Assembly (NCBI GenBank): GCA_016712715.1
Contig: JADJQM010000001.1
Coordinates: forward strand, 744,001 to 808,000
Source: Rhodospirillaceae bacterium
Lineage (GTDB): Bacteria > Pseudomonadota > Alphaproteobacteria > Dongiales > Dongiaceae
Direction: 5' to 3'
DNA length: 64,000 nt
Shown here: piece by piece, positions 46,002 through 55,234 of the stretch
Layout of the letters: each line of letters opens with the position of its first letter
How positions within the stretch are numbered: the stretch's first letter is position 1
Position numbers and translations under genes: made by a program
The notes under the pieces: generated by a model
The model's database searches: none
The model's input: the letters and a program-made list of their open reading frames with translations, nothing else
Told to the model about the DNA's origin: nothing

Positions 46002-46664
46002 ATGCGCAGGGTTTGGGAAATCCTCGGCCGGTGGTTCACGCCGTTCACCGCCTTCCTGATCGTTGCCCTCGTGGTGCTGAGCCTCGGCGGCTGCACCACC
46101 AACCGCGCCCTCGACGCCGTGCAGGATGCCGCCGCCGAAGATGGCACACTGGCAAAGCGGATGGCCGACAGCCTGCTGGGCGAGGTGTCCGGCATGGATC
46201 ATCGTGCGGTCCGCATGTGTATGATCGCTGCCGTCGCTAGCGAACTGGTCCAGTATCGGATGACGAAAGAACCCGAGCAGGCCATGATGGGATACGGCCA
46301 GATTGCCGCCCTGGAGGCTGTCGTCGATCGATTCGAGCATGCCGACAGTATGTGGCTCAACACCGAGATTGCCCAGATCACGCTTACCATGACGTCGATC
46401 ATGGTCGAATCCGCCAAGGACCGCATTCCGAAGCTGCTCTCGAATTTCGCGGGCGGCGTCAACGTCCTCGGCCTGCTCGACCGGGCGGCGATCGCCGCCG
46501 GCCAGGGTACGCTGCTCGCCGCCGGTATCCAGGACATCAAGGAGCGCGTCATCGCTCTGAACAACAACACCGCCAATCCGAGGGAGTCGATGTACGCCTG
46601 CCGCGCCAGGCTGGATCTCAACCAGGATCGCGTTCAGGCCATGATTGGCGTCGGCTCACCCTGA
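46002..46664 (+). CDS. Phage lipoprotein of the lysis block
   Basis: 220 residues. The N-terminus is a signal sequence ending in the lipobox LSLGGC at about residues 27-32, so the mature protein would be lipid-anchored. The remainder is helical. It might act like a spanin component, but it is much larger than Rz1. Position between the possible holin and the DUF1353/endolysin genes supports a lysis or envelope role. Confidence 0.6.
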   Translation: MRRVWEILGRWFTPFTAFLIVALVVLSLGGCTTNRALDAVQDAAAEDGTLAKRMADSLLGEVSGMDHRAVRMCMIAAVASELVQYRMTKEPEQAMMGYGQIAALEAVVDRFEHADSMWLNTEIAQITLTMTSIMVESAKDRIPKLLSNFAGGVNVLGLLDRAAIAAGQGTLLAAGIQDIKERVIALNNNTANPRESMYACRARLDLNQDRVQAMIGVGSP

Positions 46665-47140
46665 TGTTCCTTCCATCTTCCGCCTTTAGAAACGTCGCCT
46701 TCGAAACGCCGCTCCGCATCGAGCGGGCGATCGAGGCGGTGCGCCGTGATGGCGCGCGGGTCGAGGCGATCCTGCTGGCGCCTTACCGCGTTTCGTTCGA
46801 CTGGAGGAATAGCCGATGGTCGTTGACCGTGCCCGCCGGCTTCAAGGCGGCGCCTTCGGTTCCGCCGGCGCTCCACGGCATCGTGCCATTCTGGGGAGCG
46901 CTGTTCGAGGCGTCGATCTGCCACGACTACGCCTACTGGACTCGCTGCTTCGATACCGACGACAGCAAGGGCGGACGATCGCACGCCGACGCGCTACTCG
47001 CGTCTCTCATGCGTTCTGGTGGCGCCGACTTCGCCGACACGGCCGAGGTTTACACGGCGGTCAACGCGTTCGGCGGAAGCCATTATTTCGTCAACGCCTA
47101 CCAGCCCAAGAATGGTCTTAAGTTGGAGAGCGGCAAATGA
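46664..47140 (+). CDS. DUF1353 family phage protein
   Basis: 158 residues. SLTVPAGFKAAPSVPPALHG and ASICHDYAYWTR match the pattern of DUF1353 (V-P-x-GF...S-VP...HDYLY). Members occur beside phage lysis genes and are of unknown function; the conserved H-D-Y suggests an enzyme. It overlaps the lipoprotein stop and the endolysin start. Confidence 0.65.
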   Translation: MFLPSSAFRNVAFETPLRIERAIEAVRRDGARVEAILLAPYRVSFDWRNSRWSLTVPAGFKAAPSVPPALHGIVPFWGALFEASICHDYAYWTRCFDTDDSKGGRSHADALLASLMRSGGADFADTAEVYTAVNAFGGSHYFVNAYQPKNGLKLESGK

Positions 47141-47559
47141 AGCACACAGCGGCAGATGCCGACACCCTGGCGCGCACCGTCTTCGGTGAGGCACGCGGCG
47201 AAAAGCGCGAGGGCCAGACTGCCGTCGCCTGGGTTATCCGGAATCGGGTCGAGATGGATCTCGGCAATGATGGCAAGCCGGATTGGTGGGGCGAAGGCAT
47301 CCAGGGCGTTTGCAAGAAGCCCGGCCAGTTTTCATGCTGGCTTAAATCCGATCGGAACGCGCGCATCATCCAGGCGGTGACAATTGACCATCCGGTCTTC
47401 CGTCAATGCCTACTGGTCGCAGACGACGTGCTGCGCAATGCCGTCGCCGATCCGACCATCGGTGCCACCCACTATCACCATCACGCCATCAAGCCTGCCT
47501 GGATCAAAGGCGCCACCGTCACGCGTCGGATTGGTGCCCACATCTTCTCAAGGGCGTGA
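47137..47559 (+). CDS. Endolysin of the SleB cell-wall hydrolase family
   Basis: 140 residues. The domain (hydrolase_2) begins LARTVFGEARGEKREGQTAV with the probable catalytic glutamate E18, followed by QFSCWL and GATHYHHH. SleB-type enzymes are lytic transglycosylases or amidases acting on peptidoglycan. No signal peptide is visible, so it needs the holin for access. Confidence 0.85.
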   Translation: MKHTAADADTLARTVFGEARGEKREGQTAVAWVIRNRVEMDLGNDGKPDWWGEGIQGVCKKPGQFSCWLKSDRNARIIQAVTIDHPVFRQCLLVADDVLRNAVADPTIGATHYHHHAIKPAWIKGATVTRRIGAHIFSRA

Positions 47560-47564
47560 AGTAG

Positions 47565-47792
47565 ATGTCTCTCCGGGCCAGAGGCTTCACGGCAGGTTGC
47601 GACGCCTGCGGTACGGAGCTGGAGGTGCCGGCGCTCGACGACGCCGAAGCCCGCCGGCTCCTGGGCCTCCACGGTTGGCAGTGCGGTGAGCTGGACCTCT
47701 GCAAGAAGTGTGTAAAGGGCCGCGACGCCGGGGCGGACGGCATTCTATTGCTGATTGACCAAGCCAAGGCGCGCAAGACCGCCCATGGCTGA
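47565..47792 (+). CDS. Small zinc-ribbon-like phage protein
   Basis: 75 residues. Two CxxC pairs, CDACGTEL and CKKCVKG, about 33 residues apart, make a probable zinc ribbon. Function unknown. It overlaps the next zinc-finger gene by eight bases. Confidence 0.55.
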   Translation: MSLRARGFTAGCDACGTELEVPALDDAEARRLLGLHGWQCGELDLCKKCVKGRDAGADGILLLIDQAKARKTAHG

Positions 47793-48000
47793 CGAGATGG
47801 ACCAGGTGCAGCGGTTGAATGAGTTTCACCGCGACCGAGCTTTGGAGGCCCAGCAACGGCGCGTCAGAGTTGATGCTGCCGAGCCCGGCCGGAAGGACTG
47901 CCGGGATTGTGGAGAGACGATTCCGGCCGCGCGTCGACGGGCGCAACCTAACGCCAGGCGCTGCCGATCGTGCCAGGACGACTTTGAACAGGGGAAGTGA
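47785..48000 (+). CDS. DksA/TraR C4-type zinc finger protein
   Basis: 71 residues from the ATG at 47785. The C-terminal finger CRDCGETIPAARRRAQP with CRSCQ is typical of the TraR family. TraR-like phage proteins bind RNA polymerase through the secondary channel and mimic ppGpp/DksA. Present at this place in many Mu-like phages. Confidence 0.75.
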   Translation: MADEMDQVQRLNEFHRDRALEAQQRRVRVDAAEPGRKDCRDCGETIPAARRRAQPNARRCRSCQDDFEQGK

Positions 48001-48327
48001 GTGGAACAATATTTGCAGATCGCCGCCATTGTCGTCGGCTTGCTGAACCTCCCGATCGCCTGGTTCCTCTGGTCTCTGCGCAAAGCGTTTGCGTCGAAAG
48101 AGGAAGTCGCCACCTTGCGCACCAAGCAGGAGCTGCTGGCGAAGCAGCTTGAAGGCGTCCCGAGCGGCGGCGACATCGCGAAGCTGCAGGTGCAGCTCGC
48201 GGAGATCCATGGCGATCACAAAGCCCTGAGCGCGACAATGGAAGGCATGAAGGATTCGATGGACGGCGTGAAGGGCAGCGTCCAGTTGATCTCTGAGCAC
48301 CTCTTGAACGCGAAGGTCAAAGGATGA
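48001..48327 (+). CDS. DUF2730 family phage membrane protein
   Basis: 108 residues from a GTG start directly after the previous stop. One membrane segment at about residues 6-25 (QIAAIVVGLLNLPIAWFLW) is followed by a coiled-coil-like region (KEEVATLRTKQELLAKQLEG). This layout is that of DUF2730 (Mu gp25-like). Confidence 0.75.
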   Translation: MEQYLQIAAIVVGLLNLPIAWFLWSLRKAFASKEEVATLRTKQELLAKQLEGVPSGGDIAKLQVQLAEIHGDHKALSATMEGMKDSMDGVKGSVQLISEHLLNAKVKG

Positions 48328-48626
48328 GTTTCCAGCAACACGTCACCGAAAAGCGCCGCCTCACCTTACTGCATTTGCTGAGGGAGAATGGCGGGGAGTG
48401 CAACGACAGCGTCTTGCACACCGGCGCCGTCAATCTCGGCTTTCCGCTGACCACGCGGGACAATGTCCGTGAAGATCTGCGGTTCCTCCACGAACATGAC
48501 CTTGCCAAGGCGGAGATGTACGGGCCGGTGATGGTGGGCAAGCTGACCGAGCGCGGCCTCGACTCTGCCGAAGGCCGGGGCGGCCGCATCGACGGTATCG
48601 CCCCGCCCCGACCGGTCGCGCGGTGA
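48324..48626 (+). CDS. Mu gp26-like phage protein with winged-helix fold
   Basis: 100 residues. ITEKRRLTLLHLLRENGG-type start and LTTRDNVREDLRFLHEHDLA suggest an ArsR-like winged helix, as in the VpaChn25_0724/gp26 group of Mu-like phages. It sits immediately before the gp27-like gene, as in Mu. Confidence 0.7.
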   Translation: MSFQQHVTEKRRLTLLHLLRENGGECNDSVLHTGAVNLGFPLTTRDNVREDLRFLHEHDLAKAEMYGPVMVGKLTERGLDSAEGRGGRIDGIAPPRPVAR

Positions 48627-48629
48627 CCT

Positions 48630-49160
48630 ATGGGCCGTCCCTCAAAGATTGACCGCCTGCCATCCGAGCTGAAAGAGCTAATCGGCACCCTGCGTAAGGA
48701 TGGCGCCACGATCGACGAGATCCTGGCGAAGCTCCGCGAGCTGAAGCCGGACCTCGACGTGTCGCGCACCGGCCTTGGCGAGCATGTCCAGAAGATCGAG
48801 GAGATCTCGGCGAAGATCCGGGAGTCCCGCACCGTGGCCGAGGCACTCGTTTCCCGCTTCGGCGATGAGACCGACACCCGGACGTCCCGGCTCAACATCG
48901 AGCTGATGCATTCGATCGTGTTGAAGACCGTCACCAGCGGCGATGCCTCGGCCCTCGATCCGGGCGAGATCATGTTCCTGGCGAAGGCGCTGCAGCACCT
49001 ATCGTCGGCCAACAAGATCGACGCCGACATGGTGGCGCGGATCAAGAAGGAGATGGCGATCGCCGCCAGCAAGGCCGTCGAGAAAGTCGCCAAGGCCGGT
49101 GGCATCTCCAAGAAGACCGTCGAGGATATCCGGGCGGAGATTTTGGGGCTGGCAACGTGA
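48630..49160 (+). CDS. DUF3486 family protein, terminase small-subunit-like (gp27)
   Basis: 176 residues. The start GRPSKIDRLPSELKELI, followed by helices, is typical of DUF3486. In Mu-like phages this gene precedes the large terminase and is thought to act as the small subunit. It overlaps the large-subunit start by four bases. Confidence 0.85.
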   Translation: MGRPSKIDRLPSELKELIGTLRKDGATIDEILAKLRELKPDLDVSRTGLGEHVQKIEEISAKIRESRTVAEALVSRFGDETDTRTSRLNIELMHSIVLKTVTSGDASALDPGEIMFLAKALQHLSSANKIDADMVARIKKEMAIAASKAVEKVAKAGGISKKTVEDIRAEILGLAT

Positions 49161-50725
49161 AACTCGATCCAATGGCCGCAGCGGCCGCCTCCCAGGAAGA
49201 CGAGCTGGCGGCCCTCAAGGATCTCGGACCATCCGAGATCCTTCTCCGTTATCAACGACTGCTGCTGGAAACCGTCTCGGTCGAGGCGCTGACCGTCGCG
49301 GAGAAATCCCGCCGCATCGGTTACACCTGGGGCATGGCGGCGCATTCGGTCACCGTGGCGGCCGCGCAACGCGCCGCCGGCGGCATGGACGTCTTCTATA
49401 TCGCCTACGAAAAGGAAATGACGCGGGAGTTCATCGACACCTGCGCCACCTGGGCCAAGCACTTCAACATGGCGGCCTCCGACGTCGAAGAGACCTTGTG
49501 GAAAGACGGCAAGGATGACGACGGTATTCTCGCCTTCCGCATCATCTTCGCGTCCGGCTTCGAGATCGTTGCCCTGTCATCGAGCCCGCGTGGCCTGCGC
49601 GGCCGCCAGGGCCTGGTCATCATCGACGAGGCAGCCTTCCATGACGATCTTGATGAGCTGCTGAAAGCCGCCCTGGCGCTCCTGATGTGGGGCGGCCGCG
49701 TCGTCGTCATCTCCACTCATAACGGCGCTTCAAATCCGTTTAACCGGCTGCTGGAAGATATCCGGTCAAAGCGACGCAAGGGTGCCGCGATCCGCGTGAC
49801 ACTCGACGACGCGCTCGCGGACGGTCTCTTCAAGCGGATCTGTCAGCGCAAGGGCGAAGCCTGGACGGCCGAGGCGGAAGCCAAATGGCGCCAGGACGTG
49901 GTCGACTATTACGGCGACGCCGCCGACGAGGAGCTGTTCTGCGTCCCGCGTGCTTCCGGTGGCCAATGGTTGCCGCGCCCGCTGATCGAAGCCCGCATGG
50001 AAGCCGGCATCCCGATCGCGCGCCTCCGCCTGGAAGATGATTTCCTGTCGCCGCAAAAGAGCGACGCCTGGCGTGCGCAACAGATCCAGGAGTTCATCGA
50101 CCGGGAGATCGCGCCAGCACTCCAGGCAATCCCGCCCGAGCTGTTCAATTACTTCGGCCAGGACTTCGCCAGGTCGAGCGATCTCTCCGTCATGTGGGTC
50201 ATGTCACTGCTCGGCACCCTCGTGCGACGCACCGACCTGGTGATCGAGCTATCCAATGTACCCTTCGCCGAACAGGAGAGGATTTGCTTCTTCGTGCTCC
50301 GGGCCTTGCGCCGATTCCAGAAGGGCGCCTTCGACGCGACCGGGAACGGTGCTGCCCTGGCCGAGGCCGCACGGCGCGAATTCGGCGAGGAGCGGATCGA
50401 GGAGATCAAGCTCAGTCAAGACTGGTACCGGGTCAACATGCCCCCGTACAAGGCGGCCTTTGAAGAGGCGGCGATCATTCTGCCGAAAGACGCCGCAATC
50501 CTGACCGATCACGAGCAATTCATTCTCGACAAGGGCATCGCCCAGCTCCGGCCGGTGCGGACGCAGTCGCAGGGTGGCGTTAAGCGTCACGGCGATTCAG
50601 GCATCGCTGGCGCGCTCTGCCATTACGCCAGCCGCACCATTGGTGACGACATCGGCTATCAGGCCGCGCGCCACCCGGCCGGCTTCACCCGCACAGGTCT
50701 CAGCCGCGGCCCCAGGGCCTGGTAG
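49157..50725 (+). CDS. Terminase large subunit (Mu gp28-like)
   Basis: 522 residues. The ATPase part has VAEKSRRIGYTWGMA (deviant Walker A region), GLVIIDEAAFHDDL (Walker B) and VVVISTHNGA (coupling motif). The RNase H-like nuclease part has GQDFARSSDLSVMWV. It packages DNA by headful cutting into host DNA next to the phage ends. Confidence 0.9.
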   Translation: MKLDPMAAAAASQEDELAALKDLGPSEILLRYQRLLLETVSVEALTVAEKSRRIGYTWGMAAHSVTVAAAQRAAGGMDVFYIAYEKEMTREFIDTCATWAKHFNMAASDVEETLWKDGKDDDGILAFRIIFASGFEIVALSSSPRGLRGRQGLVIIDEAAFHDDLDELLKAALALLMWGGRVVVISTHNGASNPFNRLLEDIRSKRRKGAAIRVTLDDALADGLFKRICQRKGEAWTAEAEAKWRQDVVDYYGDAADEELFCVPRASGGQWLPRPLIEARMEAGIPIARLRLEDDFLSPQKSDAWRAQQIQEFIDREIAPALQAIPPELFNYFGQDFARSSDLSVMWVMSLLGTLVRRTDLVIELSNVPFAEQERICFFVLRALRRFQKGAFDATGNGAALAEAARREFGEERIEEIKLSQDWYRVNMPPYKAAFEEAAIILPKDAAILTDHEQFILDKGIAQLRPVRTQSQGGVKRHGDSGIAGALCHYASRTIGDDIGYQAARHPAGFTRTGLSRGPRAW

Positions 50726-50739
50726 AAGGAATCATCAAC

Positions 50740-52317
50740 ATGTCCACCCCACGGCTTCTCGGCCCCGATGGCCTGCCGATCAATCGCCAGATGCTGACCC
50801 AACAGCAGGCGACGCCAAATGTGCTGGCACGCCGGAACATCACCAGCCTGCATCCCTCCATTGGACTCGACCCGTTGCGCCTCGGCGCCATCCTGCGCAT
50901 GGCGGAGACGATAGATCCCACGGCCTATCTGGAGCTGGCCGAGGACATGGAGGAAAAGGACCTCCATTATCTCGGCGTCCTCGGCACCCGGAAGCGCGCC
51001 GTGGCCCAGCTTGAAATCACAGTGGACTCAGCGACCGATGCTCCGCGCGACGTCGAGATCGCCGATTTCATCCGTGGCTTCGTCAGCCGCACCGAGCTGG
51101 AGGACGAACTCTTCCACATGATGGATGCTGCCGGCAAAGGCTACAGTGTCACCGAGATCGTGTGGGAGGTATCGGAGAAGCAATACATGCCGGCGCGCCT
51201 GGAGTGGTGCGATCAGAAATGGTTCCGCTTTGACGAGATGGGGCAGAACCTCCTTCTAATCGACGGGCAAAACTACAGGCCGCTCACCGCCTACAAGTTT
51301 ATCACCACCCGTATTGCAGCCAAGTCAGGCCTCACCGTGAAAGGTGGCCTGGCGCGTGCTGTCGCCTGGTGCTGGCTCTTCAAGAACTTCACCCTCAAGG
51401 ATTGGGTGATCTTTGCCGAGGCCTATGGCCACCCGGTGCGCGTCGGCAAGTATGGTCCCGGCGCCTCGCCCGAGGACAAGGCAACGCTGCTCGATGCCGT
51501 GATGAACATTTCGACAGACTTTGCCGCCATTATCCCGACCTCGATGGTGATCGAGCAGCTCCAGGTCGACGCGCCCAAATCGGTCGAGCTCTTCAGCAGC
51601 CTTGCCAATTATCTCGACCAGCAGGTCTCCAAGGTGGTGGTCGGGCAGACCGGCACCACGGACGCGATCGCCGGCGGCTATGCGGTCGGCAAGGTCCACA
51701 ATGAGGTCCGCGAAGACATCAAGCGGTCGGACGCCAAGCAGCTCGCCGCTGCCATCAACCGCATGCTCGTGCGGCCGATGGTTGATCTGAACTATGGGCC
51801 GCAGAAGGCCTATCCGACGCTGCGCATCGGCAATCGTGAGGCGATGGATCACGAGATGCTAGGCAAGACGCTGCCGGCGTTGATCGACCGGGGCTTGAAG
51901 GTCGGCATGTCCAGCATCCGCGACAAGCTCGGTATTCCCGACCCGGCCGACGATGAGGAGCTGCTCGGCCCGTCTCGGGAAAGCCAGACGCTGCCGGCCA
52001 AGGATGACGTGGCGGACGATGAGACGAAACCAACCGACAAGCATGTGGCGTCGCGCCACCCTGGCATCAGTGGCCCGCGCGATTATGTCGACGATCTGGA
52101 GGACGCCCTCGATCAGCAGACGCAGGCGGTGATGCAAGGCGCCGTCGATCAGATCCGTACTCTCGTGCAAGATCCGACGATTACCAGCCTGCAGCAGCTT
52201 GCCGATCGGCTGCTCGATCTCTATCCCTCGCTCGACCTCACCAAGCTAGGCGATCTGCTCGCCGATGCGATGTTGCTCGCGCATGTCAAGGGCGCTGACG
52301 AGATCGGAGCGGCCTGA
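50740..52317 (+). CDS. Portal protein (DUF935, Mu gp29-like)
   Basis: 525 residues of the DUF935 portal family (DPYLELAEDMEEKDLHYLGVLGTRKRAV region, seen in part as AEDMEEKDLHYLGVLGTRK, and DWVIFAEAYGHPVRVGKY). It forms the dodecameric DNA gate at one head vertex. The C-terminal 80 residues, rich in charged helices, extend beyond the core. It overlaps the gpF gene by one base. Confidence 0.9.
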   Translation: MSTPRLLGPDGLPINRQMLTQQQATPNVLARRNITSLHPSIGLDPLRLGAILRMAETIDPTAYLELAEDMEEKDLHYLGVLGTRKRAVAQLEITVDSATDAPRDVEIADFIRGFVSRTELEDELFHMMDAAGKGYSVTEIVWEVSEKQYMPARLEWCDQKWFRFDEMGQNLLLIDGQNYRPLTAYKFITTRIAAKSGLTVKGGLARAVAWCWLFKNFTLKDWVIFAEAYGHPVRVGKYGPGASPEDKATLLDAVMNISTDFAAIIPTSMVIEQLQVDAPKSVELFSSLANYLDQQVSKVVVGQTGTTDAIAGGYAVGKVHNEVREDIKRSDAKQLAAAINRMLVRPMVDLNYGPQKAYPTLRIGNREAMDHEMLGKTLPALIDRGLKVGMSSIRDKLGIPDPADDEELLGPSRESQTLPAKDDVADDETKPTDKHVASRHPGISGPRDYVDDLEDALDQQTQAVMQGAVDQIRTLVQDPTITSLQQLADRLLDLYPSLDLTKLGDLLADAMLLAHVKGADEIGAA

Positions 52318-53540
52318 TGGCGCCTAACCCGGCTCCGGGCGCGGTCCCATTCACCGAGGCGGCCGACTTCTTTCGCGACAAGGTGCGCCTGCCGACCGCG
52401 ACCTGGACGGATCTGTGGCAGGGCATGCATGCGCGCGCCTTCGTCGTCGCCGGCGCAACCAAGGATGCGCTGTTGAAGGACTTCCAGGGGGCCATTCAAA
52501 AGGCCTTAGACCAGGGCACCACACTTGCCGAGTTCCGCGCCGACTTCGACCGCATCGTCGCAACGCATGGCTGGAGCTACAACGGCGGCCGGGGCTGGCG
52601 CTCGGCCATAATCTACAACACCAACCTCCGCATGGCCTACTCGACCGGCAAATGGGCTCAGGCTCAGCGCGTGAAGGCATTGCGGCCCTATCTTCGCTAC
52701 GTCGCCATCCTCGACACGAAGACCCGGCCGGAGCATCGCGCCTGGCATGGCACCATCTTGGCCGTCGATGATCCATTCTGGGATACGCATTGCCCGCCCA
52801 ATGGATGGAATTGCCGCTGCACGATCCAGTCAATCTCGGAAATCGACCTCAAACGCTTCGGCCTGAAGGTGAGCGATGCGGCACCGCCGATCGACCTCAT
52901 CGACCGGCCGGTCAACATGCCGGGTGGCCAGGTGCTGATGAAGGTGCCGCAGGGCATCGATCCGGGCTTCGGCTATAGCCCTGGCCTCGCTGCCCATGGC
53001 CGCAAGCTCTCCGACGATGTGATGGACGCCTGGCGCCGCGCCGGCAGCGAGAGCTGGGAGACGTTGACGCCGGGCGATTGGCGGGATCTTGGCCGCCCGG
53101 CCGCCGTGCCGATCGACAAAGCGGTCGCCACTGTGGGCGCCAAGGCATCGTCCGTCGACAATATGGCGTCGGCGATCAGCCATGCGATCGGTGGCCGTGA
53201 ACGTACCTTCGATCTACCAGACGGCAGTGTCGTCGCGGTCAATGCGGAGAGCCTGGCGACACATATGCCGATCGAGCGGGCGCCCTTCGTGCCGTTCCTG
53301 CCCGAGCTGCTCACCGATCCCTTCGAGATCTGGCTGTCTTTCGAGCGCCACCAGGGCACGGGCAAGGTCGAATTGCGGAAGCGCTTGATCAAGGTGCTGG
53401 ACGATGGCACGCGAAAGCGCGGCCTGGTCATGGCCGCTCAAGTGGTGCGCGGTCGGCTGGAGGCCTGGACCTTCTTTCCCTCGTCGCAGCTCGGCTATCT
53501 GCAAAGCCAGCGCCGGGGAAAACTGCTCTTTGGGCGGTGA
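52317..53540 (+). CDS. Minor head protein gpF-like (Mu gp30) with C-terminal nuclease-like domain
   Basis: 407 residues. The phage Mu F-like domain covers about residues 40-200, with TRPEHRAWHGT and HCPPNGWNCRCTI as hallmarks. The last 100 residues (MPIERAPFVPFLPELLTDPFEIW, in part FLPELLTDPFEIWLSFER, then RGRLEAWTFFPS) resemble the PBECR-type (barnase/EndoU/ColicinE5-D/RelE) nuclease domains found at the end of some gpF proteins. The core takes part in head assembly. The nuclease could act in the host after ejection; that is inference. Confidence 0.82.
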   Translation: MAPNPAPGAVPFTEAADFFRDKVRLPTATWTDLWQGMHARAFVVAGATKDALLKDFQGAIQKALDQGTTLAEFRADFDRIVATHGWSYNGGRGWRSAIIYNTNLRMAYSTGKWAQAQRVKALRPYLRYVAILDTKTRPEHRAWHGTILAVDDPFWDTHCPPNGWNCRCTIQSISEIDLKRFGLKVSDAAPPIDLIDRPVNMPGGQVLMKVPQGIDPGFGYSPGLAAHGRKLSDDVMDAWRRAGSESWETLTPGDWRDLGRPAAVPIDKAVATVGAKASSVDNMASAISHAIGGRERTFDLPDGSVVAVNAESLATHMPIERAPFVPFLPELLTDPFEIWLSFERHQGTGKVELRKRLIKVLDDGTRKRGLVMAAQVVRGRLEAWTFFPSSQLGYLQSQRRGKLLFGR

Positions 53541-53639
53541 GAGGATGGAGCCTAGCGGCATGCGCGCCGCCGGCACCGGGACCTGGGTATCGGGGGCAGC
53601 ATCCCCACCGCAGCTCCTTCGTACCCAAAGATAGGCCGG

Positions 53640-55049
53640 CTAGGCCAAGGTTTCAACATCCGTTTTAGCCTTGTTTAGCCGGAGTCTGGCCTCTTCCGTC
53701 TCTGCCAGTGCTTCGTCAAATGTGCGGTCTGCGTTATTGATGAATGCCGTCCGGGCCAATGCACTATCAATCGACTCCCGCGTCATCACATACACGCCAT
53801 AGCGTTGCGCCTCTTCGATCTCCGCATCAAGTTCCGCTTGATCCTTTGCGGATACCATTACTGGCAGAAGCTGGATATTTTTGTTGTTGCCAGCATCTAG
53901 GCGCTTCCGAACCTCGGCCACCCTCGTGACTAATTTCTGCAATTTCGTATCGGCTTTTAGATTGCCCACCGTGCACTCAACGATGGCGAGGTTTCCGCGA
54001 GGTGTTGCAACGATCATGTCGGACCAGTCCATCAGCTTTGTGCTGACTGTTCCCAAATGTGCGGCGCTAAATCCTAGCAGCCAAAAAAGCCAAGCCACGG
54101 CCAGCTCGAAATCGTCTTGAGGCTGCTTCTTTTTGGCGCTCAGGAATTCGACCATGTGCTTCAGTTCACCGTCGGCGGCCTCCAGAGCGGCGCGACGAGG
54201 ATTTCTAGTAACCTTGGGGTCGCCGATCCAGAAGTAGTGTTGTGCTAGGCCGTCATAGGAGACAATACAATTCACGATAGCGCCTTCGGGCACGGTCACC
54301 TCCAAAAGGCCGTATTGACTAAGCTCACGGGTGGTCCATGTGAGGTCATTGCTAGAAAAATACCGCCGCTCATGGACTTGGTCGATTCCTTGGACGATCA
54401 ATCCGAGCGACACTTTGTCGGTGGGCAGGTGAGGTGAAAAAAAGATTCCAACTCTTGCTTTCGTACCGTCGACCGTGGACTCCCCCGCATCGATCTCGGC
54501 AATAGTGATGGCCGTGAATTCAATGTAAGCATGCGGCGGAATGCCAGCATTTAGGCCATAGGCATGCTGAAGATCTCGCAGGCTGTGATAGGGGGGATTA
54601 CTTGCTCGTAGTTCCCAATCGATATGGGGCTCGTACAACCAGCCATCGGTAGCTTGGCCGGCCAACAACAATGAAGCGATGCGTCGCTGCGTTGTAATTC
54701 CTCCTGGACTGAAAGGGGTAAAACCAGATTCGCGCAGCCCGTGGGGCGGGGAGCTGAAAAGTAATCTACCCCCTGGAATCTCGATTTCTCCGGCCTCCAA
54801 CGCCGCGACAATTTGTCTTCCAGTCATTTTTAGGTCGCTGAATCGGACTTGCCCAACCTGGATCGAGGGCGAATTGAAGACAGGCATCACGGTCGGCGCT
54901 GGCCGAAATTGGTAGGTTAAGCTTCCGGAGACCAGCAACAGTGCCGCTTCCTGCCTGACAGCAAGATATGTAAAGAGCCCGTCGCTATATGCCGACTCGC
55001 CCCCCGAGATAGAAGCAAAGAACTGCTCAACTTTTCGGTCGCTCTCCAT
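53640..55049 (-). CDS. Unrecognised 469-residue accessory protein, possible PD-(D/E)XK-like C-terminus
   Basis: The gene lies on the minus strand inside the plus-strand head operon and has much lower GC than its neighbours (54301-54360 has 28 G/C of 60; 52381-52440 has 43 of 60). I chose the ATG at 55049, which has AAGGGG upstream; the frame is open to 55223. The N-terminal 290 residues look beta-rich and match no family I know. At about 312-430 there is DDFELAVAWLFWLLGF, then DWSDMIVATPRGNLAIVECT. The spacing of D344, E358 and T360 resembles a Mrr-like PD-(D/E)XK core, with threonine where lysine is expected; K365 could replace it. The C-terminus is a charged helix. It was probably acquired separately; a moron with defence or superinfection role is a guess. 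Confidence 0.75.
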   Translation of the reverse strand: MESDRKVEQFFASISGGESAYSDGLFTYLAVRQEAALLLVSGSLTYQFRPAPTVMPVFNSPSIQVGQVRFSDLKMTGRQIVAALEAGEIEIPGGRLLFSSPPHGLRESGFTPFSPGGITTQRRIASLLLAGQATDGWLYEPHIDWELRASNPPYHSLRDLQHAYGLNAGIPPHAYIEFTAITIAEIDAGESTVDGTKARVGIFFSPHLPTDKVSLGLIVQGIDQVHERRYFSSNDLTWTTRELSQYGLLEVTVPEGAIVNCIVSYDGLAQHYFWIGDPKVTRNPRRAALEAADGELKHMVEFLSAKKKQPQDDFELAVAWLFWLLGFSAAHLGTVSTKLMDWSDMIVATPRGNLAIVECTVGNLKADTKLQKLVTRVAEVRKRLDAGNNKNIQLLPVMVSAKDQAELDAEIEEAQRYGVYVMTRESIDSALARTAFINNADRTFDEALAETEEARLRLNKAKTDVETLA

Positions 55050-55234
55050 GACGATTGCCCCTTGGATTCTAACTCTACCGAAAGCGGCTCGCAGACATGC
55101 ACCGGCCCCGTCGCAGCCCCGACCATACCCTATTCCCATTTGAAGGGCATTTTGAAGGCCCTGGCGGGCACCCGGAGGCCATCCGGCAATTTTCGACAGG
55201 GGCAATTGCCAGCCCGGTGCCAAATCCCCATACT

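Noticed and set aside
55050..55223. N-terminal extension of the accessory protein to 55223
   Set aside because: The added 58 residues are glycine/arginine-rich like out-of-frame GC-rich DNA; the ATG at 55049 has a good ribosome binding site and coincides with the drop in GC.
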